30,402 bases of DNA from positions 1-30,402 of the IMG/VR virus record IMGVR_UViG_3300044634_001939. One strand, 5' to 3'. Made by a program: the position numbers and the translations under genes. The notes under the pieces are model-generated. The model saw only the letters and a list, made by a program, of their open reading frames with translations. It had not been told where the DNA came from and did no database searches. Below, one piece after another: positions 23,927-30,372 of the stretch (position 1 is its first letter; every line of letters begins with the position of its first letter). Source of the stretch: a virus.

Positions 23927-24957
23927 AGCCTTGACTCCTCCCACTCTCTCCACCATTGTTTTGTAAAACTATCTTTATTACTGTATCCATTCCAAGAGTA
24001 TGGACCGCTCTGCAAATGCTCTTCTTCCCCGAATATTCTCCATTGTATATCTCTTTTTTGATTTAAACCTCTGTGAATATATCCAGTATATGTGCTTCCT
24101 GGGCTTCCGATAAACTCTTGGCTGTAGTGCATTACAAGGTTATTTAAGATTCCAAAAGAAACTTCTTCCTTAAACTTAAACTCTCTAAACTCTTTGTGAA
24201 AGTTGTTTAGTATGTATTCATCTAGCAATAGATAGTTGTAAGAAGAGTTTTTTATTAGTTCACTGTCTGGCTGGTCTGTGCACATTACAATTGGCAAACC
24301 ATTATCTATTTTGCTTATTCCAGAATCTAAAATATTGCTATCTGGATCAAACATTCCCTTGTGATCTGTTAATCTAAAATGTGAGCCATTAAAAACTCCA
24401 ATAGAGTTTGCTATTTTTTCTGCTAACTGATAATATTCTGGCTTAAATCGTACAGAGGATAGACTCTTATCTAAATCTTTATCACGATCAAAAAAGAATC
24501 TGCTGTAATATCCTAATGTTTTTTTTAAATGAATGTTTTCATAATTATCTAAAAATAGTCTTTTCCTACCTTCTGCAAAATCATGCTCTTCATCTTTATA
24601 TGTATCTGATGGTGCAGAATAGTGCAACATTAAATTTTCAATTCTTAAATCTTCATGCGTAAAAGTTTCTACTGTGTCGTTTATAAAAATATTACACTCT
24701 TTATTTTCCCAATCTATCAAATCTGTAATATTAGGGAAAATATTAGAATCAATCAAATGGCTTCTTTCGTTAAATTTATAATTTGCAGAATATATTGGAA
24801 CTCTAGCACCGTTATAGTCTCCATTTGGAGGGTTACTTATATTATGAAATACCAACTGTTTTTTATATCTACTAGATAAACCAACTGCAATCTCTATACT
24901 TGTTATCTGATTAAACAAACCGCATGGTTGATAAAGTTGATAAAATATACTTCCCAT
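23914..24957 (-). CDS. Fucosyltransferase-like glycosyltransferase
   Basis: 347 aa. PCGLFNQITSIEIAVGLSSR (11-30) is the entry typical of fucosyltransferase-type GT-B enzymes. HFRLTD (193-198) fits the conserved HxR motif that contacts the GDP-sugar phosphates, followed by IVMCTDQPDSELIK and EFIGSPGSTYTGYIHRG (281-297), the second donor-site motif. Starts two bases after the upstream stop. No membrane segment. The next two genes are a methyltransferase and a GDP-mannose 3,5-epimerase, so a GDP-L-galactose-type donor is likely, since L-galactose is 6-hydroxy-L-fucose. Family is fairly clear; donor and acceptor are inference. Confidence 0.75.
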   Translation of the reverse strand: MGSIFYQLYQPCGLFNQITSIEIAVGLSSRYKKQLVFHNISNPPNGDYNGARVPIYSANYKFNERSHLIDSNIFPNITDLIDWENKECNIFINDTVETFTHEDLRIENLMLHYSAPSDTYKDEEHDFAEGRKRLFLDNYENIHLKKTLGYYSRFFFDRDKDLDKSLSSVRFKPEYYQLAEKIANSIGVFNGSHFRLTDHKGMFDPDSNILDSGISKIDNGLPIVMCTDQPDSELIKNSSYNYLLLDEYILNNFHKEFREFKFKEEVSFGILNNLVMHYSQEFIGSPGSTYTGYIHRGLNQKRDIQWRIFGEEEHLQSGPYSWNGYSNKDSFTKQWWREWEESRLCTI

Positions 24958-24959
24958 TA

Positions 24960-25541
24960 TTACATACTCGCTGTTGGCTCATCTTTTTTGGCACGGATTC
25001 CAGTGTATAGATATTTAGGGCCTTCTGTAAAAAACCAATGGTCTGGTTCTGTATAAAAAAAGAATGCATTAGCAACCAAATTTGTTTCTGGGTTTGGAAA
25101 CTCTTCTCTCCAGTGTTCTTGATCATTACCATAAGACATTACTGCATCATTTTCTTCTGGTTGAAATTTTTCACCTTCAACATAAAAATCCCATGGAGTC
25201 TTGTGAAATATTGTATAGTTTATATGATATGTACAAGCATTATCATCTTTATGCTTCCACAGTCTTGCTTTATCTCCTTCATAAATGCTTATAAGACACC
25301 AAGACGGCAAAAGCGTTTCTGACTCAAACTCTTCTCTTGCTAATGGTAATAGCATTTCATGAAATCTTCTTAGTGGTTCTGTATTTTCTTTATGAGTTCC
25401 GTCCCAAATAGCCCATTGATGTCTTCCAAAACTTTCGTCAAAAGTAGTTTTATCGGTTGCCCACAAATTCATTGCTAAATTTTGCAATGCTTTATGTTCT
25501 TGTTCTGGCAAAACATTTTTTAATAAATATGGTTTTTTCAT
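24960..25541 (-). CDS. 2OG-Fe(II) oxygenase-like protein, divergent (9)
   Basis: 193 aa from the ATG at 25541, just after the zinc-ribbon TAA; the longer frame from 25556 overlaps it. It lacks the NDDYEGGE signature but keeps a plausible metal triad: H97-K-D99 (LWKHKDD) and H143 (QEHWREEF), with an ISIYEGD strand before, YHINYTIFHKTPWDFYV between and LVANAFFFYTEPDHWFF after. The basic 2OG residue is not obvious. It resembles the phytanoyl/procollagen-lysyl branch more than the P4H copies. It lies in an operon with glycosylation genes, unlike the other eight. Confidence 0.68.
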   Translation of the reverse strand: MKKPYLLKNVLPEQEHKALQNLAMNLWATDKTTFDESFGRHQWAIWDGTHKENTEPLRRFHEMLLPLAREEFESETLLPSWCLISIYEGDKARLWKHKDDNACTYHINYTIFHKTPWDFYVEGEKFQPEENDAVMSYGNDQEHWREEFPNPETNLVANAFFFYTEPDHWFFTEGPKYLYTGIRAKKDEPTASM

Positions 25542-25542
25542 T

Positions 25543-25788
25543 TTACCACTTACCAATTGGACATGCTGCTAATTCTAATTTTGTTTTTAATTGCATTTGA
25601 CAACCACATTTTTTACATTGTTTTGTTAATTTTATTAGTTCTGGACAAGATTTACAAATTTCATATCTTTGTAAAGCCTTTGCTTCATCAGCCCATTCTG
25701 TATTTGGATTAATTAAATCCATTGGGCTTACATTAGATGCTTTATTATTTTCAATTATTTCTTTTATTTTATCTATTCTGCTTGTCAT
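25543..25788 (-). CDS. Six-cysteine zinc-ribbon-like small protein (2)
   Basis: 81 aa. Cysteines at 45, 48, 58, 61, 63 and 76: CKSC...QCKKCGC...ACPIGKW, the same pattern, spacing and C-terminal GKW as the 75-aa protein at 20869-21096. The N-terminal 35 residues are helical (IDKIKEIIENNKA). TATAAT lies six bases before the ATG, so the message should be leaderless. It heads the oxygenase/glycosyltransferase/methyltransferase/epimerase operon. Confidence 0.82.
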   Translation of the reverse strand: MTSRIDKIKEIIENNKASNVSPMDLINPNTEWADEAKALQRYEICKSCPELIKLTKQCKKCGCQMQLKTKLELAACPIGKW

Positions 25789-25794
25789 GTTTTA

Positions 25795-25802
25795 ATTATA
25801 CA
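25795..25802 (-). promoter_or_regulatory. Leaderless promoter of the sugar-modification operon
   Basis: TG-TATAAT on the minus strand, hexamer 25795-25800, six bases before the ATG at 25788. Confidence 0.65.
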
Positions 25803-25820
25803 CTATATCAAAAACCTAAA

Positions 25821-27830
25821 CTACTGGCCACCCTCAATTGTAAAATATGGGAAATATGGAGCAAGTGGATCATATACTGGTGTTGGTGCAGTTGGCGCGG
25901 TTGGCGTAACAGGTGCTACTGGAGCAAAATATGGGAAGTATGGGAAGAACGGGAAGAACGGTGGGAAGAATGGAAAGAACGGGAAGTAAGGGAAGAATGG
26001 TGGGAAGAATGGGAAAAACGGTGGTGCTGTTGGAGCAACAGGTGCTACGGGAGTTGGTGTTGGAGAGTCAATGCACTGTCCTCCAGACCAAGTATAGTTA
26101 CATGCTGCACACTGTGTCTGGTTTAAAGAACCAGCATTAGAACAATCAAGTGCTACTGGGGCAACTGGTGCTACGGGAGTTGGCGTAGGTGCTACGGGGG
26201 TTGGTGTTGGAGCAACTGGAGTTGGAGTTGGTGCTACGGGAGTTGGAGTTGGTGCTACGGGAGTTGGCGTAGGTGCTACGGGGGTTGGTGTTGGAGCAAC
26301 TGGAGTTGGAGTTGGTGCAACAGGTGTTGGTGTTGGGGTGTCGCCTCCCCCTCCGCTAAAAGGGCTTGGCGAGTCTATGCATTGACCACCTGACCAGGTG
26401 TAGTTACATTCTGCACATTGTGTTTCGTTTAGTGAACCAGCATTAGAACAATCAAGTGCTACAGGGGCGACAGGGGCGACAGGTGTTGGAGCGGTAGGTG
26501 TAACGGGAGCAACAGGTGTTGTTGGTGTAACAGGTGCTACGGGAGTAGGTGTAGGTGTAGGTGCTACTGGTGCTGGAGAGTCAATACATTGGCCTCCAGA
26601 CCAGGTGTAGTTACATTCTGCACATTGTGTTTCGTTTAGTGAACCAGCATTAGAACAATCAAGTGCTACAGGTGCAACTGGTGCAACTGGTGCTACGGGA
26701 GTTGGAGTTGGTGCTACTGGTGAAGGATTATCGTAACACTGTCCTCCAGACCATGTGTAGTTACATGCTGCACATTGTGTCTGGTTTAAAGAACCAGCAT
26801 TAGAACAATCAAGTGCTACTGGGGCAACTGGTGCAACAGGTGTTGGTTCGGTAGGTGTAACGGGAGCAACAGGTGTTGGTTCGGTAGGTGTAACGGGAGC
26901 AACAGGTGTTGGTTCGGTAGGTGTAACGGGAGCAACAGGTGTTGGTGTGGTAGGTGTTGGTGTAGGTTCTACTGGTGTTGGTGTTGGCGCAGTTGGTGTT
27001 ACTGGAGCAGTTGGTGTAGGAATTGGTGCTACTGGAGTTGGAGCAACTGGAGTAGGTGTAGGAGCAACAGGTGTTGGTGCTACGGGAGTTGGAGTTGGAG
27101 CAATTGGTGTAGGAGTAGAGGCTCCTTCATATATATCGCCATAAGCAATCCAAGAATTTTCTGCAATTTTTATAAGTGTAACTTGTCCGTATTGTGTATC
27201 AATAAAAAGTTGTGCATTTTTGCTATTAATAGTTACACCTGATCCTGGAACAAACGTTGTTATTCCTGATCCTATTTCAATTAAATGATACTTATATCCA
27301 ACTGGAATTGCTACTGCAGAATTTGTGGGAATAGTCAAATTCATTGTAGACGAAGTATTAAGAAGAATGGTTTTGCTAACATCACCTAACTCCAAGGTAA
27401 AACCAGATGTTTTTGTTATAACAGTGTTAGTATTTGCAATTCTTGGCTCTACATCAAACCTTGTGTCTACAGAATTCCAACCAAGCCCTGTTCCAGCAAG
27501 ATCGGGATATCCTCCAGTTGATGTTTCTATTGCGTTTGTAACATATGCTGTTGTTGCTAAAAGTGATGTATCGTCTATCCCGTGAACATTTTGTGTTAGG
27601 GCAGCGTGTGTAGAATCTGCATTGGCTAAACTTTTAAGGTGTCCTGCTACTGATTTTGTATTTATACCGTTTGGTGTTCCAAGATTGTTGTCTGTTGGGA
27701 TTATTGTTGATCCATAGTGATAAAGTCTTAAGGCTTCCTGAATATCTGCTGCATCTTCATAACCAGGTATCTTGGTTGGGTATAACCCAGAGCCATTTTC
27801 TGTATCATCAATAAATTCAGCAGCCATCAC
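25821..27830 (-). CDS. Fibre with Pro/Thr repeats, four cysteine modules and Phe-Phe-Pro tip
   Basis: 669 aa starting at GTG (27830); the ATG at 27827 is an equal choice, with GGTGAT upstream. Residues 1-120 carry a [16 protein letters not shown] unit like the 824-aa fibre. About 120-235 is a beta-sandwich ([18 protein letters not shown] ... [12 protein letters not shown]) like the end of that fibre. From 239 on come long (A/V)PTPTPVAP repeats, interrupted by four about 30-residue modules, [20 protein letters not shown]-type, each with four Cys. Residues 602-635 are FFP/FFPP units, then [11 protein letters not shown] and a Tyr/Phe end. It is probably a virion adhesin or fibre; the proline-rich parts are candidate substrates for the oxygenases. 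Confidence 0.88.
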   Translation of the reverse strand: MMAAEFIDDTENGSGLYPTKIPGYEDAADIQEALRLYHYGSTIIPTDNNLGTPNGINTKSVAGHLKSLANADSTHAALTQNVHGIDDTSLLATTAYVTNAIETSTGGYPDLAGTGLGWNSVDTRFDVEPRIANTNTVITKTSGFTLELGDVSKTILLNTSSTMNLTIPTNSAVAIPVGYKYHLIEIGSGITTFVPGSGVTINSKNAQLFIDTQYGQVTLIKIAENSWIAYGDIYEGASTPTPIAPTPTPVAPTPVAPTPTPVAPTPVAPIPTPTAPVTPTAPTPTPVEPTPTPTTPTPVAPVTPTEPTPVAPVTPTEPTPVAPVTPTEPTPVAPVAPVALDCSNAGSLNQTQCAACNYTWSGGQCYDNPSPVAPTPTPVAPVAPVAPVALDCSNAGSLNETQCAECNYTWSGGQCIDSPAPVAPTPTPTPVAPVTPTTPVAPVTPTAPTPVAPVAPVALDCSNAGSLNETQCAECNYTWSGGQCIDSPSPFSGGGGDTPTPTPVAPTPTPVAPTPTPVAPTPTPVAPTPTPVAPTPTPVAPTPTPVAPTPTPVAPVAPVALDCSNAGSLNQTQCAACNYTWSGGQCIDSPTPTPVAPVAPTAPPFFPFFPPFFPYFPFFPFFPPFFPFFPYFPYFAPVAPVTPTAPTAPTPVYDPLAPYFPYFTIEGGQ
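25926..26027 (-). repeat. Second GGGAAGAATG-type repeat encoding Phe-Phe-Pro units
   Basis: The same near-repeat as at 12577-12809, shorter, with TATGGGAAGTAT variants giving Tyr. Two distant genes share this unusual tract. Confidence 0.8.
26066..26816 (-). repeat. Four cysteine-module DNA repeats
   Basis: Four about 90-base near-identical copies at about 26066-26153, 26371-26459, 26578-26666 and 26726-26816 encode [18 protein letters not shown] modules ending SGGQC. Copies 1 and 4 share NQTQCAAC; copies 2 and 3 share NETQCAEC. Linkers between them vary in length. Confidence 0.85.
26817..27116 (-). repeat. Tandem repeats encoding Ala/Val/Thr-Pro linkers
   Basis: About 300 bases of units such as GGTGTTGGTTCGGTAGGTG and GGAGCAACAGGTGTTGG (plus strand) encode the [11 protein letters not shown] and APTPTPVAP linkers. 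Further similar tracts lie between the cysteine modules. Some adjacent copies are identical, which suggests recent expansion or contraction. Confidence 0.8.
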
Positions 27831-27845
27831 ATATCACCATCTTAG

Positions 27846-27854
27846 ATTATACCA
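27846..27854 (-). promoter_or_regulatory. Extended -10 promoter of the Pro-rich fibre, with embedded stop codon
   Basis: TGG-TATAAT on the minus strand, whose TAA is the stop of the 195-aa gene. It is about 18 bases from the fibre start, leaving a leader of about 12 bases with GGTGAT. Confidence 0.6.
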
Positions 27855-28434
27855 CCGTAATTAGGAAATGAACATATGCTGTTTCGTTTAGTCCAGTCCA
27901 CTCCCCTCCAGAAAACTCAACGGCACGGATATTAATTGGAAGTATTACATCCCCAGTACCAGCCTGAATTGTTATTGGATTTATAGATATTGAGTGTGCT
28001 ATAGGATTTTCGGGGTGAGAGAAGGTGCATTGAATATTAAAATTTTGCTCTGTTAAACCACTAACAAGACTCATAGGAACAATATTAGAAACCTTAAAAT
28101 CTACAGTATCAGTAGCCTCTCCATTTGTAAAGGAAACCTGTCTAATTACACTAAACTTGTCTGTCATCAACTTAGAAGTTTGAACCCAAGTATTAACTCC
28201 ACCCTGGTTTACATATTGATACATAACAAGATAGTCTTCATCTGTTGCTTGTACGTTGATATATAGATCAAGTAGTTGTAATGTAACAGAATGTGATATT
28301 GTATTTGGATCTCCATATCCTACAAGAAAAAGATTTCCCCTATCTCCTTGTGGACCAAAATCTACATTTACTTGAACATCAGTTGTGCCACCAATTACCT
28401 TAACATCATCAGGTGATACAAATATGTTTGTCAT
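27847..28434 (-). CDS. Small phage structural protein, 195 aa
   Basis: Start at the ATG at 28434, an ATGA overlap with the upstream stop; the longer frame from 28446 is unlikely. A short GPQGDRG collagen-like piece near residue 30 is followed by beta-rich sequence (HSVTLQLLDLYINVQATDED; AHSISINPITIQAGTGDVIL) and a Trp-containing C-terminus. No catalytic motif. Virion component by context. Confidence 0.75.
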   Translation of the reverse strand: MTNIFVSPDDVKVIGGTTDVQVNVDFGPQGDRGNLFLVGYGDPNTISHSVTLQLLDLYINVQATDEDYLVMYQYVNQGGVNTWVQTSKLMTDKFSVIRQVSFTNGEATDTVDFKVSNIVPMSLVSGLTEQNFNIQCTFSHPENPIAHSISINPITIQAGTGDVILPINIRAVEFSGGEWTGLNETAYVHFLITVV

Positions 28435-29060
28435 ACTGCCGTCCACTTAGGATAAAGTTTTACGTCTGCACTAATATTTAGAATTGTAGATCCTACTGCG
28501 TAATTAACTCCAAGTCCATCTGCTGCTGTGTTCCAGCCAGAAAATGTAAAACCTTCTCTTACAAGAGTTCCATTATTTGCAACAACTGGATCTTGATTTG
28601 TAACGTACTTATTTTGATCGGTTGGAACTGCTCCTCCAGTTGCATTAGTATTATGATATATAACACGATATGTAGGAATTGCTCTACTTGGATTTCCAAT
28701 ATCTTGAGTTATGTCATCTGTTACTGAAATTGATCCAGTTAAAAGTGTAATAACTTTATCATATGTTCCTGATCCTTGAGAATAAATTTGAACATCATAA
28801 ACATATGTAGTGGACGAGTTCATTATCGCTCCATTATCAGGAGTAATGGCACAGGTAATATAAGTTCCGCTGCCATCAATTGAGGCATGGCCAAAAATCC
28901 TTGTTACTGGGTCTTCTCCACGCTCTGTGGCAATTGTGAATGTGGCATTGCTGTAATCGTTTAATTGAAAAATAGATCCATCAGTCTTTTGAGGGTAGAT
29001 TTTAAACTCATAGGTGTCACCCTTATAGTAATTTATATTAAGTTCTCCTGGAAATGCCAT
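28431..29060 (-). CDS. Baseplate-like protein fused to an InlB-type repeat
   Basis: 209 aa. Residues 1-125 begin INYYKGDTYEFKIYPQ and continue as a BppU-N-like beta domain ending TGSISVTDDITQDIG. Residues 130-209 look like one InlB B/Listeria-Bacteroides repeat: YRVIYHNTNATGG, EGFTFSGWNTAADG, then LYPKW near the end. Such repeats act as spacers or ligand-binding units in bacterial surface proteins. The ATG is six bases from TGG-TATAAT (leaderless). The upstream gene's stop TAA lies inside that TATAAT. Confidence 0.82.
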   Translation of the reverse strand: MAFPGELNINYYKGDTYEFKIYPQKTDGSIFQLNDYSNATFTIATERGEDPVTRIFGHASIDGSGTYITCAITPDNGAIMNSSTTYVYDVQIYSQGSGTYDKVITLLTGSISVTDDITQDIGNPSRAIPTYRVIYHNTNATGGAVPTDQNKYVTNQDPVVANNGTLVREGFTFSGWNTAADGLGVNYAVGSTILNISADVKLYPKWTAV

Positions 29061-29066
29061 GATTTT

Positions 29067-29075
29067 ATTATACCA
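29067..29075 (-). promoter_or_regulatory. Leaderless promoter with embedded stop codon
   Basis: TGG-TATAAT on the minus strand, six bases before the ATG at 29060. Its TAA is the stop codon of the collagen-like gene. Confidence 0.7.
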
Positions 29076-29799
29076 CGCTGACGTATATAGAATTAAGAAT
29101 TACAGATGCATCAAAGTCTGTTCTAATCTGCGGAACTGCCCCATTACCCCACATAGCCTTGTCCTCAATAAATATATTTTGTGTAACTGAAAGGTTGTAG
29201 ACATTCTGGTACTTTAACGAACCTACAAACTGGACAAACTCCTGATCCTTGCTTGCAAAGTATGTCCTTAGCCAAACCTCAGTGTTGGCTGTATAGGTAG
29301 TTAGTTCAAAGTTATATGTTACGAATATTTGAGATCCTTCTTTTATACCGTGGAAGTTTAGGGCTCTTTGATGACTATTCCAAAGACTGGTACATCCTTT
29401 AGGAAGGTATAACTCGTTTTGTGATTTGTCCTTTGTGTCTAACAAAAGTGTTACCCAGCCATCATTTCCTTGAGAAATACCAAGTTTTGTTGGTTTTGTA
29501 ATTGTGTTTATGTAAGATGCCCATCCTGCTTGTTGTCCTGAAGATGATAAAGAACTTAACCCGTCTTTTCCTGCTACTCCTTTATCACCTTTTGGACCTG
29601 GCTTTCCTTCTGGTCCTTGAGGTCCTTCTTTTCCATCTTTTCCATCTCTACCTGATGGTCCCTGTGGTCCGACTGGGCCAGGGACTGGAAGAAATGAAAG
29701 AGAATTGTCTATAGAAGGAGATGCTTGACTTTGCTCTACTTGTGCAGCATAAGAAGATTTTTTCGCACCTGGAAAGTCCATAGATTTAGAAGTAGCCAT
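29068..29799 (-). CDS. Collagen-like phage structural protein
   Basis: 243 aa. After a Ser/Lys-rich N-terminus, residues about 39-80 are Gly-X-Y repeats (GPVGPQGPSGRDGKDGKEG, then GPQGPEGKPGPKGDKG), which would form a trimeric collagen helix. The rest (90-243) is a beta-rich head containing GWVTLLLDT and NELYLPKGCTSLWN, ending SVILNSIYVSVV. Trimeric fibre or virion protein is likely. XPG sites (VPG, KPG) in the repeat are candidate prolyl hydroxylation sites. Start: GATAAT six bases before the ATG, leaderless type. Confidence 0.88.
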   Translation of the reverse strand: MATSKSMDFPGAKKSSYAAQVEQSQASPSIDNSLSFLPVPGPVGPQGPSGRDGKDGKEGPQGPEGKPGPKGDKGVAGKDGLSSLSSSGQQAGWASYINTITKPTKLGISQGNDGWVTLLLDTKDKSQNELYLPKGCTSLWNSHQRALNFHGIKEGSQIFVTYNFELTTYTANTEVWLRTYFASKDQEFVQFVGSLKYQNVYNLSVTQNIFIEDKAMWGNGAVPQIRTDFDASVILNSIYVSVV

Positions 29800-29805
29800 A
29801 CAAAT

Positions 29806-29814
29806 ATTATCTCA
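29806..29814 (-). promoter_or_regulatory. Leaderless promoter of the collagen-like gene
   Basis: TGA-GATAAT on the minus strand (one mismatch from TATAAT), six bases before the ATG at 29799. Confidence 0.55.
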
Positions 29815-29817
29815 TGA

Positions 29818-29904
29818 TTATTTGTTTACTTTAAATATTTTATTCTTAATTTTAATTACTGGCGGTAAATCAGGTCTTGGAGTTGTAACTTTTACTACTG
29901 CCAT
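29818..29904 (-). CDS. Very small ORF, 28 aa, TAATG-coupled
   Basis: MAVVKVTTPRPDLPPVIKIK followed by eight more residues and TAA. The ATG shares bases with the stop of the 126-aa gene (TAATG), like several real junctions in this window, and the frame fills most of an otherwise empty gap. Composition is basic and Pro-containing. Not recognised; it could be non-functional. Confidence 0.5.
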   Translation of the reverse strand: MAVVKVTTPRPDLPPVIKIKNKIFKVNK

Positions 29905-30284
29905 TATAGGCTACCCGTAATATCTCCTATTACAGAGATAGTTCCAATCAAAGGTGTCCAAACTGTGTCTTCATCAATAGTAACCTGAAGATCAAATGTT
30001 AACTCTGTTACAACTGATTTAAATCCAGTACCCCAGAATTGAGTCAGAGATGCTGGAGCCATAATATCTACATATCCTTCTCCTGCTGTAACTTCCAAGG
30101 CATCAAGAACATCAGACTGAGGATCATAAGAAGTGGCTTCAAATGTCCAATCAGAGGTATCAAAATATGTTGTTTCGTCGTCTTCTAAAAATTCAACTCT
30201 AAGCGGAGAGGTATCTCCTCTAACTATATTCCATTTGATTCGAGCAGGATCTGCTCCAAATATCTCAGGTGAACAAAGACTCAT
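29904..30284 (-). CDS. Baseplate-upper-protein-like domain protein
   Basis: 126 aa from the ATG at 30284 (MSLCSPEIFGADPARIKW). A longer frame from 30341 crosses the terminator-like hairpin and promoter and is rejected. The KWNIVRGDTSPLRVEF motif matches the VRGDTSGFKVYV protein at 19289-19699; both have a beta body ending in a GTISVIGDIT/GSMRILEDVT strand. BppU-N-like baseplate component by pattern. TGG-TATAAT six bases before the ATG gives a leaderless message. Confidence 0.8.
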   Translation of the reverse strand: MSLCSPEIFGADPARIKWNIVRGDTSPLRVEFLEDDETTYFDTSDWTFEATSYDPQSDVLDALEVTAGEGYVDIMAPASLTQFWGTGFKSVVTELTFDLQVTIDEDTVWTPLIGTISVIGDITGSL

Positions 30285-30290
30285 ATTGAG

Positions 30291-30299
30291 ATTATACCA
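30291..30299 (-). promoter_or_regulatory. Leaderless promoter of the 126-aa gene
   Basis: TGG-TATAAT on the minus strand, six bases before the ATG at 30284, immediately after the T-run of a terminator hairpin. Confidence 0.7.
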
Positions 30300-30300
30300 T

Positions 30301-30356
30301 AAAAAAAGACTAGTACTCAGGCTGGTGGGTATGAGAGACAAACCAGAGTACTAGTC
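30301..30356 (-). terminator. Rho-independent terminator
   Basis: A perfect 11-bp stem (GACTAGTACTC at 30346-30356 with GAGTACTAGTC at 30308-30318 on the minus strand) with an inner TGGT/ACCA pairing, followed by seven T on the minus strand (30301-30307). It would stop transcription coming from the right, just before a new promoter. Confidence 0.8.
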
Positions 30357-30363
30357 AGATTAA

Positions 30364-30372
30364 AGTATATCA
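30364..30372 (-). promoter_or_regulatory. Extended -10 box just upstream of the terminator hairpin
   Basis: TGA-TATACT on the minus strand. Transcription from here would begin about where the terminator hairpin starts and end at its T-run, giving an RNA of about 60 bases with no coding frame. Confidence 0.4.

Noticed and set aside
25926-27116. Repeats suggesting a CRISPR array
   Set aside because: Units are in-frame codons of the fibre, differ in spacing and have no regular spacer length or unique spacers.
30285-30341. Longer N-terminus for the 126-aa protein, starting at 30341
   Set aside because: It would run through the terminator hairpin and leaderless promoter; the ATG at 30284 has the exact six-base spacing.
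30301-30356. tRNA-like structure
   Set aside because: The long simple stem followed by T7 fits a terminator; no cloverleaf arms or T-loop are present.
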